This document shows, in pieces, positions 50,934 through 59,364 of a DNA stretch of 64,000 bases (its first letter is position 1; each line of letters begins with the position of its first letter). Origin of the DNA: Haloarchaeobius sp. HME9146 (GTDB lineage: Archaea; Halobacteriota; Halobacteria; Halobacteriales; Natrialbaceae); NCBI RefSeq assembly GCF_025399835.1, contig NZ_JAODVR010000001.1:1364001-1428000 (forward strand), in the 5' to 3' direction. The notes under the pieces were generated by a model. It had not been told where the DNA came from. It saw nothing but the letters and a program-made list of their open reading frames with translations, and did not search any database. The translations under genes and the position numbers were made by a program.

Positions 50934-51095
50934 ATGCCGACCTGCAAGAACTGCGCGACCGAAATCGAGACGGAGGACCTGGTCAGACACGACCGACTGG
51001 GCCTCACACTGGTCCATTGCCCCGAGTGTAACTGTCTGATGGGGCAGTACCGCGACCCTAGTTACCGGTCACCCGATCCGGTCGAATCCGAATGA
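50934..51095 (+). CDS. Small zinc-ribbon protein (53 residues)
   Basis: The frame starts MPTCKNCATEIETEDLVRHD and has CKNC near the N-terminus and CPECNC about 20 residues later, a CX2C...CX2C zinc ribbon. A polar tail ends in ESE. Small stand-alone zinc ribbons are abundant in haloarchaea. A GTAGTAT sequence about 25 bases upstream could be the promoter. Its last 38 bases overlap the end of the opposite-strand PPOX gene. Confidence 0.65.
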   Translation: MPTCKNCATEIETEDLVRHDRLGLTLVHCPECNCLMGQYRDPSYRSPDPVESE

Positions 51096-51459
51096 TGACA
51101 CGGGGGCCGCCCTCCTCGCCGTGGTTCGGGTACGTATCCTGTCCCATGTAGCGCTGGGTCAACCGGTCGATGTGCTCGATCGCGCCCTCCTCGGTGACCT
51201 CGACGACCTCACCCCGGACCGAGAGGAATCGGTACGGGTCGTCGGGGTCGGTCATCTCGATGCCGACCTTCGGGTTCTCGCGCACGTTGCGCTCCTTCAG
51301 GCGGCCCTGTGCAGTGTTGACGAGCAGGTGGTCCGACTCGGTGTCGTAGTCGACCCAGACGGGTGTCACCTGTGGGGTGCCATCGGGCATCACCGTCGCG
51401 AAGTGTGCGAACGTCGCCTTCTCGAACAGGTCGTGATACTGTTCGGGAACCGGTTCCAT
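51058..51459 (-). CDS. Pyridoxamine-phosphate-oxidase-fold (F420-type) protein
   Basis: A split-barrel flavin/F420-binding protein of 133 residues. It shows FAHFATVMPDGTPQVTPVWVDYD, VNTAQGRLKERNVRENPKVGIEM, FLSVRGEVVEV, and the end GGPRVIIRIRPDRV, as in the PPOX class F420-dependent family (TIGR03618-like). It probably reduces a small metabolite with F420H2; substrate unknown. Start 51459 (MEPVPEQY) is fixed by CCTTTTGG about 27 bases upstream. Confidence 0.86.
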   Translation of the reverse strand: MEPVPEQYHDLFEKATFAHFATVMPDGTPQVTPVWVDYDTESDHLLVNTAQGRLKERNVRENPKVGIEMTDPDDPYRFLSVRGEVVEVTEEGAIEHIDRLTQRYMGQDTYPNHGEEGGPRVIIRIRPDRVTGN

Positions 51460-51595
51460 GTCGGGTGATTCGGGCCCTGGAACCAAAAGGGACCGTGTCG
51501 CACCCTACCGTGGCATATAATCACTTAATATTATCTTTACTATACCAACCACCATATAGCCAACCCTTAACACCGACCTCCCAAGTGCAACTGGT

Positions 51596-51877
51596 ATGAG
51601 CATGAGTACCGCAGACGACCGTGCCGAGAACGCAGAGGAGACCCTCTCCGACGCCGAATACCGTGAACGCCTCCGTGAGCTTCCCCCGAGCGCGAAGCTC
51701 GTCGCAAAGGTCCTGGAGTCCGACTCGCCCCTCTCGCAGGGGCAGCTGGCCGAGGAGTCGCTCCTCCCCGACCGCACGGTCCGCTACGCACTCAACCGCC
51801 TGGAAGAGGCCGGGCTCGTAAGCTCGCGCTACAGCTTCCAGGACGCACGCAAACAGGTCTACTTCCTGAACGTCTAG
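51596..51877 (+). CDS. Small winged-helix (MarR-like) regulator
   Basis: A 93-residue protein. After an acidic N-terminus, residues 30-90 form one winged helix: SAKLVAKVLESDSPLSQGQLAEESLLPDRTVRYALNRLEEAGLVSSR, ending YFLNV. There is no ligand domain. It is widely seen in haloarchaea as a short MarR/ArsR-like regulator. CCCTTAAC about 27 bases upstream suggests start 51596; ATG 51602 is an alternative. The AT-rich intergenic 51515-51575 is shared with the divergent PPOX gene and contains a TAATATTA palindrome. Confidence 0.8.
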   Translation: MSMSTADDRAENAEETLSDAEYRERLRELPPSAKLVAKVLESDSPLSQGQLAEESLLPDRTVRYALNRLEEAGLVSSRYSFQDARKQVYFLNV

Positions 51878-52051
51878 CGGCGACCGGCGGGGGCGACAGC
51901 CACGACCCCCTCCGACCGTCCCTCGATTCCGTCCCCCACTTCTCAGAGCGGGTGCTTCGGTCGACCCAGCACCGTCGACGCCGACCGGCTGGACGGCGAC
52001 GGATAGCGTCTGCCCCCTGTCGTTTTACCTGTCACCCGCCTTTGTCATCGC

Positions 52052-52837
52052 ATGACCGACGTCGTGCCTGCCGTCACGCGCATCGCCGTCCCCACGGAGA
52101 CCCGTGCGCCCACCGCCCGGACCAACGCCTACGTCGTCGGCGAGCGAACGGCCCTGCTCGTCGACCCTGCGACCGTCAACGAACGCCTCGACGAGGTCGT
52201 CTCGACCCACGACGTGCGCCACATCGCCCTTACCCATACGCACTCCGACCACGTCGGCGCGGTCGCGCACTACGCCAGGGAGACCGACGCGACCGTCTGG
52301 GCCCGGCAGGGACACACCGACCGGTTCGAGGCCGCGACCGGCGTCGAACCCGACCGGACCTTCCGTGAAGGGACCGTCATCCCGGACGTGGACGTTCGCG
52401 TGCTGGAGACGCCCGGGCACGCCCGCGACCACGTCTCGTTCGTCGCCGGGGATTCCATCCTCTGTGGCGACCTCGCTATCGCGCAGGGCAGTGTCGTCGT
52501 TGGCGGCGACGACGCCGACCTGCGCGCCTACCTGACGAGCCTGCGTCGGCTCTGGGCGATGGCCCCCGCCCAACTCTTCCCGGGTCACGGCCCGGTCCTG
52601 ACCGACCCCAGCGGTCAGTGCGAGCGACTCATCCGGCACCGGAACCGCCGCGAGAAGAAGGTCCTCGGCGCGGTCGTCGGTGGGGCCACGACCATCGAGG
52701 AGATACTCGAATCGGCGTACGACAAGGACCTCTCCGGTGTGCGCGACCTCGCGGCCGCGACGGTCGAGTGCCACCTGGAGAAACTGGCGCGCGCTGGCCG
52801 TCTCGAGTGGGACGGTTCGCGAGCGGCCCCTGTGTGA
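52052..52837 (+). CDS. Metallo-beta-lactamase-fold hydrolase with C-terminal winged helix
   Basis: The zinc motif THTHSDHVG is followed by further ligands ETPGHARDH, GDLA and FPGHGPVL, all present, so it should be an active dinuclear enzyme. The last 60 residues (EILESAYDKDLSGVRDLAAATVECHLEKLARAGRL) form a winged helix like that of LACTB2-type proteins, which suggests nuclease or thioesterase-like activity. GTTTTACC about 27 bases upstream gives a leaderless start. The 174 bases before it hold nothing else I can identify. Confidence 0.88.
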   Translation: MTDVVPAVTRIAVPTETRAPTARTNAYVVGERTALLVDPATVNERLDEVVSTHDVRHIALTHTHSDHVGAVAHYARETDATVWARQGHTDRFEAATGVEPDRTFREGTVIPDVDVRVLETPGHARDHVSFVAGDSILCGDLAIAQGSVVVGGDDADLRAYLTSLRRLWAMAPAQLFPGHGPVLTDPSGQCERLIRHRNRREKKVLGAVVGGATTIEEILESAYDKDLSGVRDLAAATVECHLEKLARAGRLEWDGSRAAPV

Positions 52838-52899
52838 AGTGTAACAGCCGTGCCGAATCGTCCATGGGATGAGGCGGTGGGTCCTCCCGTGGCAACCAG

Positions 52900-53292
52900 C
52901 TATGCTTCGACCAGGTCTGTCTCGACCGTCCCATCTTCTTTGATTTTGACCACATATCCCTCATACAGTTCTACACGTTCACTCCAGAGCGTTTCACCGT
53001 TCGACTCGATAGTGACGATTATCCGTTGATCAGCGGGCACACGTGAGCTGAGGTCAACCGTGCCGTGACCCGAATCGTTGAACGACCTGGTGAACAGCAC
53101 GTCATCGGTCTCGACGCCCCGGATGCTGACAGAGAACTCCTCCGGATAATAGTCCTCGATGAGCAGCAGTTCGTCTGTCGTGGACGTCGTTGCGGTAGAT
53201 TGCGGTTCAGTTCCCTGCTGCACAGTCCCGAGACAGCCCGCTCCAATCACGGAACAGCTCACAATCAGCACGAGCAATACGTTTCGTAACAT
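52900..53292 (-). CDS. Small lipoprotein, unknown function
   Basis: A 130-residue protein: signal helix MLRNVLLVLIVSCSVIGAGC with a lipobox Cys at about 20, a Thr/Ser/Gln-rich linker, and then an 85-residue beta-sandwich-like domain (FSVSIRGVETDDVLFTRSF to YEGYVVKIKEDGTVE). No catalytic residues are apparent. Its base composition is less GC-rich than the neighbours, as often seen in species-specific haloarchaeal lipoproteins. Confidence 0.65.
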   Translation of the reverse strand: MLRNVLLVLIVSCSVIGAGCLGTVQQGTEPQSTATTSTTDELLLIEDYYPEEFSVSIRGVETDDVLFTRSFNDSGHGTVDLSSRVPADQRIIVTIESNGETLWSERVELYEGYVVKIKEDGTVETDLVEA

Positions 53293-53372
53293 GAGATGCG
53301 TGGTACCGATAGCCGATTAGCGCTGGTTTCCAGAGCTTTACCGAGTTGGCACGTCTGATACATGTCTCTCTC

Positions 53373-53390
53373 GAACGATTTTCATCGTTC
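53373..53390. repeat. Perfect 7-bp hairpin in intergenic region
   Basis: GAACGAT, TTTC, ATCGTTC in the 274-base spacer between the small lipoprotein and the YkgJ-like gene. It is not followed by a T tract and does not touch a promoter, so its role is unknown. The rest of 53293-53566 shows no supported gene. Confidence 0.35.
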
Positions 53391-53566
53391 CTGCTTAGAA
53401 CCATCGGGTGTCTCTATATCCCCATCCGAGACCACCAGTGGGTTCTGCACGGTGCTAGTCTCGGCCGGTACACACCAGAATAGGACGAGCAGGGTCCGCA
53501 CAACGAACAGGTCACGCCCATCGAACGAACCGCTTTTTCCCGCTGGTCCCTCACCACCAGTCACGC

Positions 53567-54226
53567 ATGGAGTCACTCGAAGCGGAACTCAAGCGTGCCA
53601 GGGACCTCGACGTCGCCAGCCTCGCCGACGCCATCGAGGACATCGGCTTCGAGTGCACACGCTGTGGGGCCTGCTGCACGTCGGAAGCCGAGGACCCACA
53701 CACCGCGACCGTCTTCCCCGACGAGGTTCGCGAGGTGCAGGAGACGACGGAGTACGACTGGCGTGACGTGGCCCGGCCGATGCCCTACGGCCTGACCGAG
53801 AACTCCGATGGGAACGTGGAAGGCGAGACGTTCGAGTGGGCGCTCCAGACCGACTCCTGTGGCGACTGCACCTTCTACACCGAAGACGACGACGGCGTCG
53901 GTGCGTGTTCGGTCCACGGCTCTCGCCCGCTCATCTGCCAGACCTACCCCTTCAGCGTCGCACTTTCGGGGACGAGCCAGCCGATGGGCGAGGCAGTAGA
54001 CGAGTCCGGCATCGTTCGCGCCCACGAGTGCGAGGGCCTGGGCCGGGACATCACCCGCGACGATGCTGAAGAACTGGCCGCGGCGCTCAAGGAGCGGGCA
54101 GTGCGAGAACTCGAAGAAGCAATCGGTGTGCGGGACAACTACGACCCGGACGCGGCGGCGAGCGAGCCGGTGGTCGTCCACGACTCAGAAGGCGCTAAAC
54201 GGCCGGACGGAACGAGAACCGAGTGA
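53567..54226 (+). CDS. YkgJ-family Fe-S cluster/zinc cysteine-rich protein
   Basis: A 219-residue protein with the YkgJ cysteine pattern: FECTRCGACCTSEAED near the N-terminus, SCGDCTFY in the middle, and CSVHGSRPLICQTYPF, plus a late HECEGLG. These Cys residues bind a zinc or Fe-S centre. The family function is unknown, possibly flagellin lysine methylation-like or redox. The acidic C-terminal 60 residues include a helical segment (EELAAALKERAVRELEEAI). GCTTTTTCC about 30 bases upstream could be the promoter. Confidence 0.85.
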   Translation: MESLEAELKRARDLDVASLADAIEDIGFECTRCGACCTSEAEDPHTATVFPDEVREVQETTEYDWRDVARPMPYGLTENSDGNVEGETFEWALQTDSCGDCTFYTEDDDGVGACSVHGSRPLICQTYPFSVALSGTSQPMGEAVDESGIVRAHECEGLGRDITRDDAEELAAALKERAVRELEEAIGVRDNYDPDAAASEPVVVHDSEGAKRPDGTRTE

Positions 54227-54241
54227 GAAGACGAGACCGAT

Positions 54242-54643
54242 TCAAAACGTCTCTTCGATGATCTCGCCGACGGCGAAGTTCGACTTCACCTCGGTGATCT
54301 CGACCTTGACGCGCTCGCCAACCTCGGCACCGGGGACGATGATGACGTAGCCGCGCTCGACGCGCGCGATGCCGTCGCCTTGCTTGCCGATGTCCTCGAT
54401 CTCGACGTAGCGTGTTTCGCCGGCTTCCACCGGGGGCTGGGGCTCCGACGGTGCGGTGCCCGTGCTTTCGGTCGGCTCGGTCGTCTCGGTCTCCTCGCGG
54501 GCGATGAGTGCCACGCGATACGTCGAACCCGGTTCGACGGACCCGTTCTCGATCTCCTGACGCGGTACCTCGACGGTGAACGAACCCTCGTCCCCCTCTA
54601 TCTCGGCACTGAACAGACACAGTAGTTTATCAGATATTTCCAC
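54242..54643 (-). CDS. TRAM domain RNA-binding protein
   Basis: A C-terminal TRAM domain (ETRYVEIEDIGKQGDGIARVERGYVIIVPGAEVGERVKVEI) is joined to an N-terminal segment MEISDKLLCLFSAEIE that recurs in haloarchaeal TRAM proteins. The linker is Thr/Glu/Pro-rich. TRAM proteins bind RNA and act as chaperones or in tRNA modification. GTG 54643 is preceded by GGAGG at about 9 bases, which supports it over the upstream ATG at 54703. Confidence 0.85.
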   Translation of the reverse strand: MEISDKLLCLFSAEIEGDEGSFTVEVPRQEIENGSVEPGSTYRVALIAREETETTEPTESTGTAPSEPQPPVEAGETRYVEIEDIGKQGDGIARVERGYVIIVPGAEVGERVKVEITEVKSNFAVGEIIEETF

Positions 54644-54762
54644 AGTGAGTAGCCTCCACCCGAGTAGACAGGGGCCGCTCTCTTCAAATTTCCGCTGATG
54701 CATGAGATGAAAAGGACACTCTGTCCCGGACCGGGTGCAGCCGACGGACCGGGGTGGCGATG

Positions 54763-56484
54763 TCAGTCCGCCCCGGACTGACGCTGTGCCGTCGTGTACT
54801 TCGAGAGGTCCACGTCGGCCGTGACCTCGGCCGGGTCGGCGTAGGGGCGGTCGACGATGATGTCGCCGGCGGTGCCCTTGCCGATGCCCGGAATCGCGGT
54901 CAGTTCCTTCATCGACGCGCTGTTGAGGTCGAGGGGGTACGGGACCCCGGTGACGGAGCGATAGCCGTGTCCGACCAGGGACACGTCGACCGTCTGGCCG
55001 AGGTCGTACTCGCCCGGGAGGCCGACGAGTAGGGGATAGGTCCCGAGCTGGCGGCCGAACGTCGTGCCGTCCTCGTGGTACTCGAGGTGGACGTCCTCGA
55101 GGATGGTCCCCGGTGGTGCGAGCCGTTTCAGGAGCGGGTTGTCTATCTCCTCGCGCACCTGCTTCTTGTACCGCTTGAACAGCTGCTTGTGGTCGTGGGC
55201 GATGTGGGCACCCTCGCTGTTCATGTCGGTCCCGGCGAACGTCATCACCTGCCGGATGTTCACCCGTCGGAGCATCAGTCCCTCGTCGTACACCCGGTGG
55301 AGGAAGTCGAGGTTGTGCTGGAACGTCTCCTCGCGTTCTTCCTTGAGCCCGTGTAGCAGGTTGATTCCCGGGAGGAGTTTGGGCAGGCGGCGCGGGGCGT
55401 CGGGCCCGGTCGAGGGGCCGGAACCGGGCTCGTCACCCGGTCGCCAGCCGCCCTCCTCGTTGACTATCTTGACGGCCTGGAACGCCTCCTCGGCGGTGAC
55501 GTTCAGGTTGTTCGCCTCCTGGACCTGCGGGTCGGCGGATTCGAGGCCGAAGGCCGCGGTGTCGCCCGGCGTGTTGTGCTTCGCGATGATGCGGATGCCC
55601 TCTCTCGACAGCTCGGGCCACTCGACCACCGTGATGGGGTTCATGTTGTCGAGGTGGAGCGTGCCCAGGTCGGGCGCGACCTCCCGGATGCCGCCGTAGA
55701 GGTCGCGCAGGGCGTCCGGGTTCGGCTTCTCGCCGTTCCCGCCGTAGGCGAGGATGTCGGCCTGCCTCCCGAGGCGGAAGTGCCGGGCACCACGGTCGTA
55801 CAGTTCCTCGACCTCGCCGACGACGGACTCGGGCTGGCGGAAGGAGGGGTTCCCGTACAGTGGCTCGGTACAGAACGAGCACCGGTACGGGCACCCCCGG
55901 GACGTTTCCATCTCACAGATGAGGTACTCGGGATGGTTGGGATGCTGTTCGATGACGAAGGCACCCGCAGACGCCCAGCGGTCGATCTCCTGATTGTCCC
56001 GCATCCGGTTGTTGAAGCCCTCCAGTCCGGACTCCACGAGGTCGTAGGCGGCGGCCTCCACGTCGCCTTTCGCCACGAAGTCGTAGTCGAGGTCGTCGCG
56101 CTCGGTCTCGGTCGCACCGGCGTTCTCGTCGCCGACGCCGAACTTCACGGGCCCGCCCATCAGGGTCGTCCCCTGGGCGGTCCACGCGAGCTCTTTCACC
56201 TCGTCCGGTTCCGCGGGCGTGCCGCCGACGTACTTCCCGGGGACGGTCATCCCGCCGAGGTAGCACATGAGGTCGGCCTGTTCGACCTCGGCCCACAGCA
56301 TGCGGTCCTCGCGCAGTTCGTCGATGGTGAGGTACGTGACGTTCTCGGCCGGCACCCCCGCGTCGACCAGCGCCCCGGCGGTGTACCGGGGGTAGGTCGA
56401 GATGTACGGCGGCACCCCGAAGTGCGCCGGCTCGTCGACGTAGCCGTCGACGATGGTGACGTCGAGAGTCGCGGGGTCGGTCAT
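54763..56484 (-). CDS. Radical SAM protein with C-terminal helix-hairpin-helix
   Basis: A 573-residue protein. The N-terminal 180 residues resemble the Rossmann-like part of B12-binding-domain radical SAM proteins. The iron-sulfur motif CPYRCSFC (Cys 198, 202, 205; CX3CX2C) follows, then a TIM barrel with HLDNMNPITV and GLESADPQVQEANN. Near the end, LDLNSASMKELTAIPGIGKGTAGDI is a helix-hairpin-helix. The family is annotated only as an archaeal radical SAM protein; the HhH suggests nucleic acid binding. TTTTACC about 27 bases upstream confirms the start. Confidence 0.9.
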   Translation of the reverse strand: MTDPATLDVTIVDGYVDEPAHFGVPPYISTYPRYTAGALVDAGVPAENVTYLTIDELREDRMLWAEVEQADLMCYLGGMTVPGKYVGGTPAEPDEVKELAWTAQGTTLMGGPVKFGVGDENAGATETERDDLDYDFVAKGDVEAAAYDLVESGLEGFNNRMRDNQEIDRWASAGAFVIEQHPNHPEYLICEMETSRGCPYRCSFCTEPLYGNPSFRQPESVVGEVEELYDRGARHFRLGRQADILAYGGNGEKPNPDALRDLYGGIREVAPDLGTLHLDNMNPITVVEWPELSREGIRIIAKHNTPGDTAAFGLESADPQVQEANNLNVTAEEAFQAVKIVNEEGGWRPGDEPGSGPSTGPDAPRRLPKLLPGINLLHGLKEEREETFQHNLDFLHRVYDEGLMLRRVNIRQVMTFAGTDMNSEGAHIAHDHKQLFKRYKKQVREEIDNPLLKRLAPPGTILEDVHLEYHEDGTTFGRQLGTYPLLVGLPGEYDLGQTVDVSLVGHGYRSVTGVPYPLDLNSASMKELTAIPGIGKGTAGDIIVDRPYADPAEVTADVDLSKYTTAQRQSGAD

Positions 56485-56569
56485 ATGCCATGGTGGACGC
56501 CGAAGCGGTAAAACGAGTGCGGAACCGTCGTGGTGGGTTCGAAAAAACCGAGTCGCTGTGCGTCGCCGG

Positions 56570-57169
56570 TCAGGGCGCGACCATCGGCTGGTGGTCCAGC
56601 GTGATGATGGCATCGAGCGAGTCGTCGCTCAGTTTCCCGACTGCGAACGCGGTGTAGGTCTTGCCGGCCTCGACGGTGACGCTCGGCACCGTGAGGACTG
56701 GCTCGTCTTCACCTGCGGGCATGACCTGCAGCTCGTAGCTGCCAGCGTCGACGCTCGCGTACGCACCGGCCTTCCCGAACGGCATGTCCGCGAACAGCCT
56801 CGCCCCGTCGAACGCGACGTCGACGTTGCCGGCGTCCGGGGCAGTGTGGACGAAGCGGACCCGGCCCGCGTTCTGTTTCTCCTCGTTCTTGTCGTTCAGG
56901 ACGAGGGTATCGATGTCCGCGAGGTCACCGATGGCGAGGACGGTGAACTCGTGGTCTGCTTCCAGTTCGAACGACTTCTCGATGACCGGCTGGTCCGGCT
57001 TCCCGGCGGGACAGATCTTCACGTCGTGACTCCCCGCTGTGACCTCAATGTAGTCGCTGACGTCCTTGAACGAGACGTCGGAGGCGACCTTCTCGCCGTC
57101 GACGAAGACGTCGACTGCGGGGGCGTCCGGCGAGCAGTGCCCGATACGTACCTGTGTGTTTGTTGCCAT
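56570..57169 (-). CDS. DUF4397 domain protein (two repeats)
   Basis: A 199-residue protein made of two homologous halves of about 95 residues: VRIGHCSPDAPAVDVFVDGEKV... and VRFVHTAPDAGNVDVAFDGARLF... Each has a beta-sandwich pattern typical of DUF4397. It has no signal peptide, although bacterial members are often exported, so a non-classical route or a cytoplasmic role is possible. Function unknown. It is 85 bases upstream of the radical SAM gene on the same strand. Confidence 0.85.
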   Translation of the reverse strand: MATNTQVRIGHCSPDAPAVDVFVDGEKVASDVSFKDVSDYIEVTAGSHDVKICPAGKPDQPVIEKSFELEADHEFTVLAIGDLADIDTLVLNDKNEEKQNAGRVRFVHTAPDAGNVDVAFDGARLFADMPFGKAGAYASVDAGSYELQVMPAGEDEPVLTVPSVTVEAGKTYTAFAVGKLSDDSLDAIITLDHQPMVAP

Positions 57170-57329
57170 TGTACTCCCTCCGTGGGCAGTTCACTAGTGG
57201 GGCCATGCCGTATTCAGGTCGTTGTCACCCCTGTCGTCAGGTCACCCGGCGGTAACGTCGAGAACAACAGAAAGTTGTCATTCTCCGGGGCGGTCCGGTC
57301 GCACCGGGCCAGCACCACAGCCAGGCTCC

Positions 57330-59126
57330 TCAGTCGCGCCGCCCCAGCATCGTCGTCGCGCCAACCACGGCCAGCGCGGCCAGTGCTGTCCCGATGCCGA
57401 AGCCCGGAATCGCGCTCTCGGAGCCATCCGCTGTCGGGGTCGCCGTCTCGGTCGCCTCCGGCGTCGTGGTCGGGGCGTCCGTGGCAGACTCGGTCGGTTC
57501 GGGCGTGCTCGTCGCCGTCGCGGTCTGGATCGACGCGTCGGTCGGTGCAGCGTCCTCGCCGTCCGGGACCCCGTCACCGTCGGTGTCCGCTTTGGTCGGG
57601 TCGGTGTTCGTATCGTAGCGCTCGGTACCGTCGTCGAGGCCGTCACCGTCGGTGTCCGCTTTGGTCGGGTCCGTGCCGGCGAACTCGCGTTCGGTACCGT
57701 CGTCGAGACCGTCACCGTCGGTGTCCTTCTTCGTCGGGTCCGTTCCGATGTCGCGTTCGGTCTGGTCGTCGATGCCGTCGCCGTCGGTGTCCGGGTTCAG
57801 CCGGTTCAGCCCGAGGCGGTTCTCCTCGGCGTCGGTGATGCCGTCGTCGTCGGAGTCGAGCGGGCCCTCGGGCTCGGCGAACAGCGACTCGTTCTCCGGG
57901 ACCTCCGGGACGGCGTCGGTCGTCACGTATCGCTCGACCCAGTCGCGAAGGGACTCGTCACCGCTCACGTCGACCACCGCCTCCTGGAAGTTCGCGACGG
58001 TGACCTCCTCACCGCGGACGTTCAGCAGGTAGAACACGTCCTCGACCGTGTTCTTGCCATCGGTTGCCTGTCGAATCTCGGCGTCGAGTGCCGCGAGGAC
58101 GCGCCGGCCCTTCGTGTACTCGGCGTACTCGGAGGTCCACCGGTCCTCCGAACTCAACTGCGACGCGGCGTCGCGGTCGGTCGAGACGTGCTGGTAGAAC
58201 TCGTCGAACGTGATCCGGTTCTCCTGGTAGGTCAGCAGCGCGGTCATGTAGTCCGCGCTCCCCTCGAAGAACCAGTCCATCTTGTGGGTCGTGGTGAAGC
58301 GCTGGCGCGTGTGGATGTACTCGTGGACCCAGACGTTGTCGGGGTCGTTCACGTCGCCGGAGTGGTGAACCCACATGTCGGTGTTACCGGCCTGGAGACC
58401 GCCGCGGCGGATCGGGTCCGGGGCGACGAACACGCGGATGTCGTCGTTCCCGTGGTGGACGTCGAGGTTGTCCATCGCGTACGTCAGGGTGCCGAACACG
58501 GCCGAGGTGTCGACCTCGGTCGTGTCGGGGACGACGAGCGTCATCTTCCGGCCCTGTGACTCGTAATCGAGTGCCCTGTGGGGACCGAGGAACGCCATGC
58601 GGTCGCCGACGAGACCCTCACCTGCCGCCTCGTAGGTCGTCGGGAGGGTGTCGTCCTCCCAGGAGTGGTACGTCTCCGCACCGTCGGTGAAGAAGCGGGC
58701 GGGGAACCGGGTCGGCACCAGTGCCCAGTCGCCCGCGTCGTAGAAGTTATAGCTCCCGAACAGCTGCTGGTTGGCCTCGAGTCTGATGCGGATGCTCGGG
58801 GTCTGCGTCTCGCCGTCCCAGGTGTAGGTCCACTGCCCCCCGCGGGTCTCGAACCCGGCGCGCTCGATCACGGTCGCCCCCTGCGGGAGCGCGACGTCCA
58901 GCCCGGTGACGTTCTTGGCGACGTCGAAGTTGGCGACCAACTCGACGTGTCCGGGGTCGTCCGGTGTCAGGTGAACCACGAGGGTTCGCTCGACCGCGTC
59001 GTTCCCGGCGGTGGTTTCGGTCAGCGCTGGCGATGTGTCGGCTGCCGCCGGCACGGTCGTCGGGCCGGCGACCGCTGCGAGGAGGAGCGCCACCGCGACG
59101 ACGGTGGCAGACCAATTGGTACCCAT
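57330..59126 (-). CDS. Secreted zinc metalloprotease with TSP3 calcium repeats and PGF-CTERM
   Basis: A signal peptide (residues 1-28) precedes a beta-rich region and a gluzincin-like domain with HEYIH (268-272) and Glu 288 in EGSADY. Four thrombospondin type 3-like units (DTDGDGxDDGTE, DNA repeats at 57560-57800) probably bind Ca2+. A Thr/Pro/Glu-rich stalk and a C-terminal PGFGIG helix plus RRD follow: the PGF-CTERM tail processed by archaeosortase. It is a surface-anchored protease of about 600 residues. ATG 59126 fits the GCTTTTC box 27 bases upstream. Confidence 0.87.
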   Translation of the reverse strand: MGTNWSATVVAVALLLAAVAGPTTVPAAADTSPALTETTAGNDAVERTLVVHLTPDDPGHVELVANFDVAKNVTGLDVALPQGATVIERAGFETRGGQWTYTWDGETQTPSIRIRLEANQQLFGSYNFYDAGDWALVPTRFPARFFTDGAETYHSWEDDTLPTTYEAAGEGLVGDRMAFLGPHRALDYESQGRKMTLVVPDTTEVDTSAVFGTLTYAMDNLDVHHGNDDIRVFVAPDPIRRGGLQAGNTDMWVHHSGDVNDPDNVWVHEYIHTRQRFTTTHKMDWFFEGSADYMTALLTYQENRITFDEFYQHVSTDRDAASQLSSEDRWTSEYAEYTKGRRVLAALDAEIRQATDGKNTVEDVFYLLNVRGEEVTVANFQEAVVDVSGDESLRDWVERYVTTDAVPEVPENESLFAEPEGPLDSDDDGITDAEENRLGLNRLNPDTDGDGIDDQTERDIGTDPTKKDTDGDGLDDGTEREFAGTDPTKADTDGDGLDDGTERYDTNTDPTKADTDGDGVPDGEDAAPTDASIQTATATSTPEPTESATDAPTTTPEATETATPTADGSESAIPGFGIGTALAALAVVGATTMLGRRD

Positions 59127-59150
59127 CAACAACATGTTCGGCAAGTCGAA

Positions 59151-59158
59151 GAAAAGCG
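59151..59158 (-). promoter_or_regulatory. Promoter deciding the metalloprotease start
   Basis: Minus-strand GCTTTTC centred about 27 bases from ATG 59126, which favours MGTNWSATVV over the ATG nine bases upstream. Confidence 0.45.
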
Positions 59159-59205
59159 TTCCGCCCTCCGAAAACTGTTTTCCCCTGACGACCGAACCAT
59201 CGAGT

Positions 59206-59364
59206 ATGCCCGCGACGATGGAAGTCAAGTGTACCGACGGTGACTGCGAGCTGGACATGTTCGAACTGCACTACACGTACGACATGCCCGACGACACGAC
59301 GGTCGCGGACTTCGTCTGTCCGTACTGTCAGGGCGACGACTGCCTCGAGGAAATCGAACTATGA
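59206..59364 (+). CDS. Small zinc-finger protein (52 residues)
   Basis: It starts MPATMEVKCTDGDCELDMFELHY and ends VCPYCQGDDCLEEIEL, giving CX4C and CX2CX4C clusters that could bind one zinc. CTGTTTT about 27 bases upstream fits the ATG at 59206; the Met at 59218 is an alternative. Its stop overlaps the ATG of the Hsp20-like gene (ATGA), so the two are cotranslated. Small CPYC-type proteins are common in haloarchaea, with unknown roles. Confidence 0.7.
   Translation: MPATMEVKCTDGDCELDMFELHYTYDMPDDTTVADFVCPYCQGDDCLEEIEL

Noticed and set aside
53382-53576. 64-codon minus-strand frame in the spacer before the YkgJ gene
   Set aside because: Overlaps the YkgJ start, no promoter at proper spacing, and no recognisable features.
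57560-57800. Repeated GTCACCGTCGGTGTCC-type units
   Set aside because: They encode the TSP3-like DTDGDG repeats of the metalloprotease; not a CRISPR or mobile repeat.
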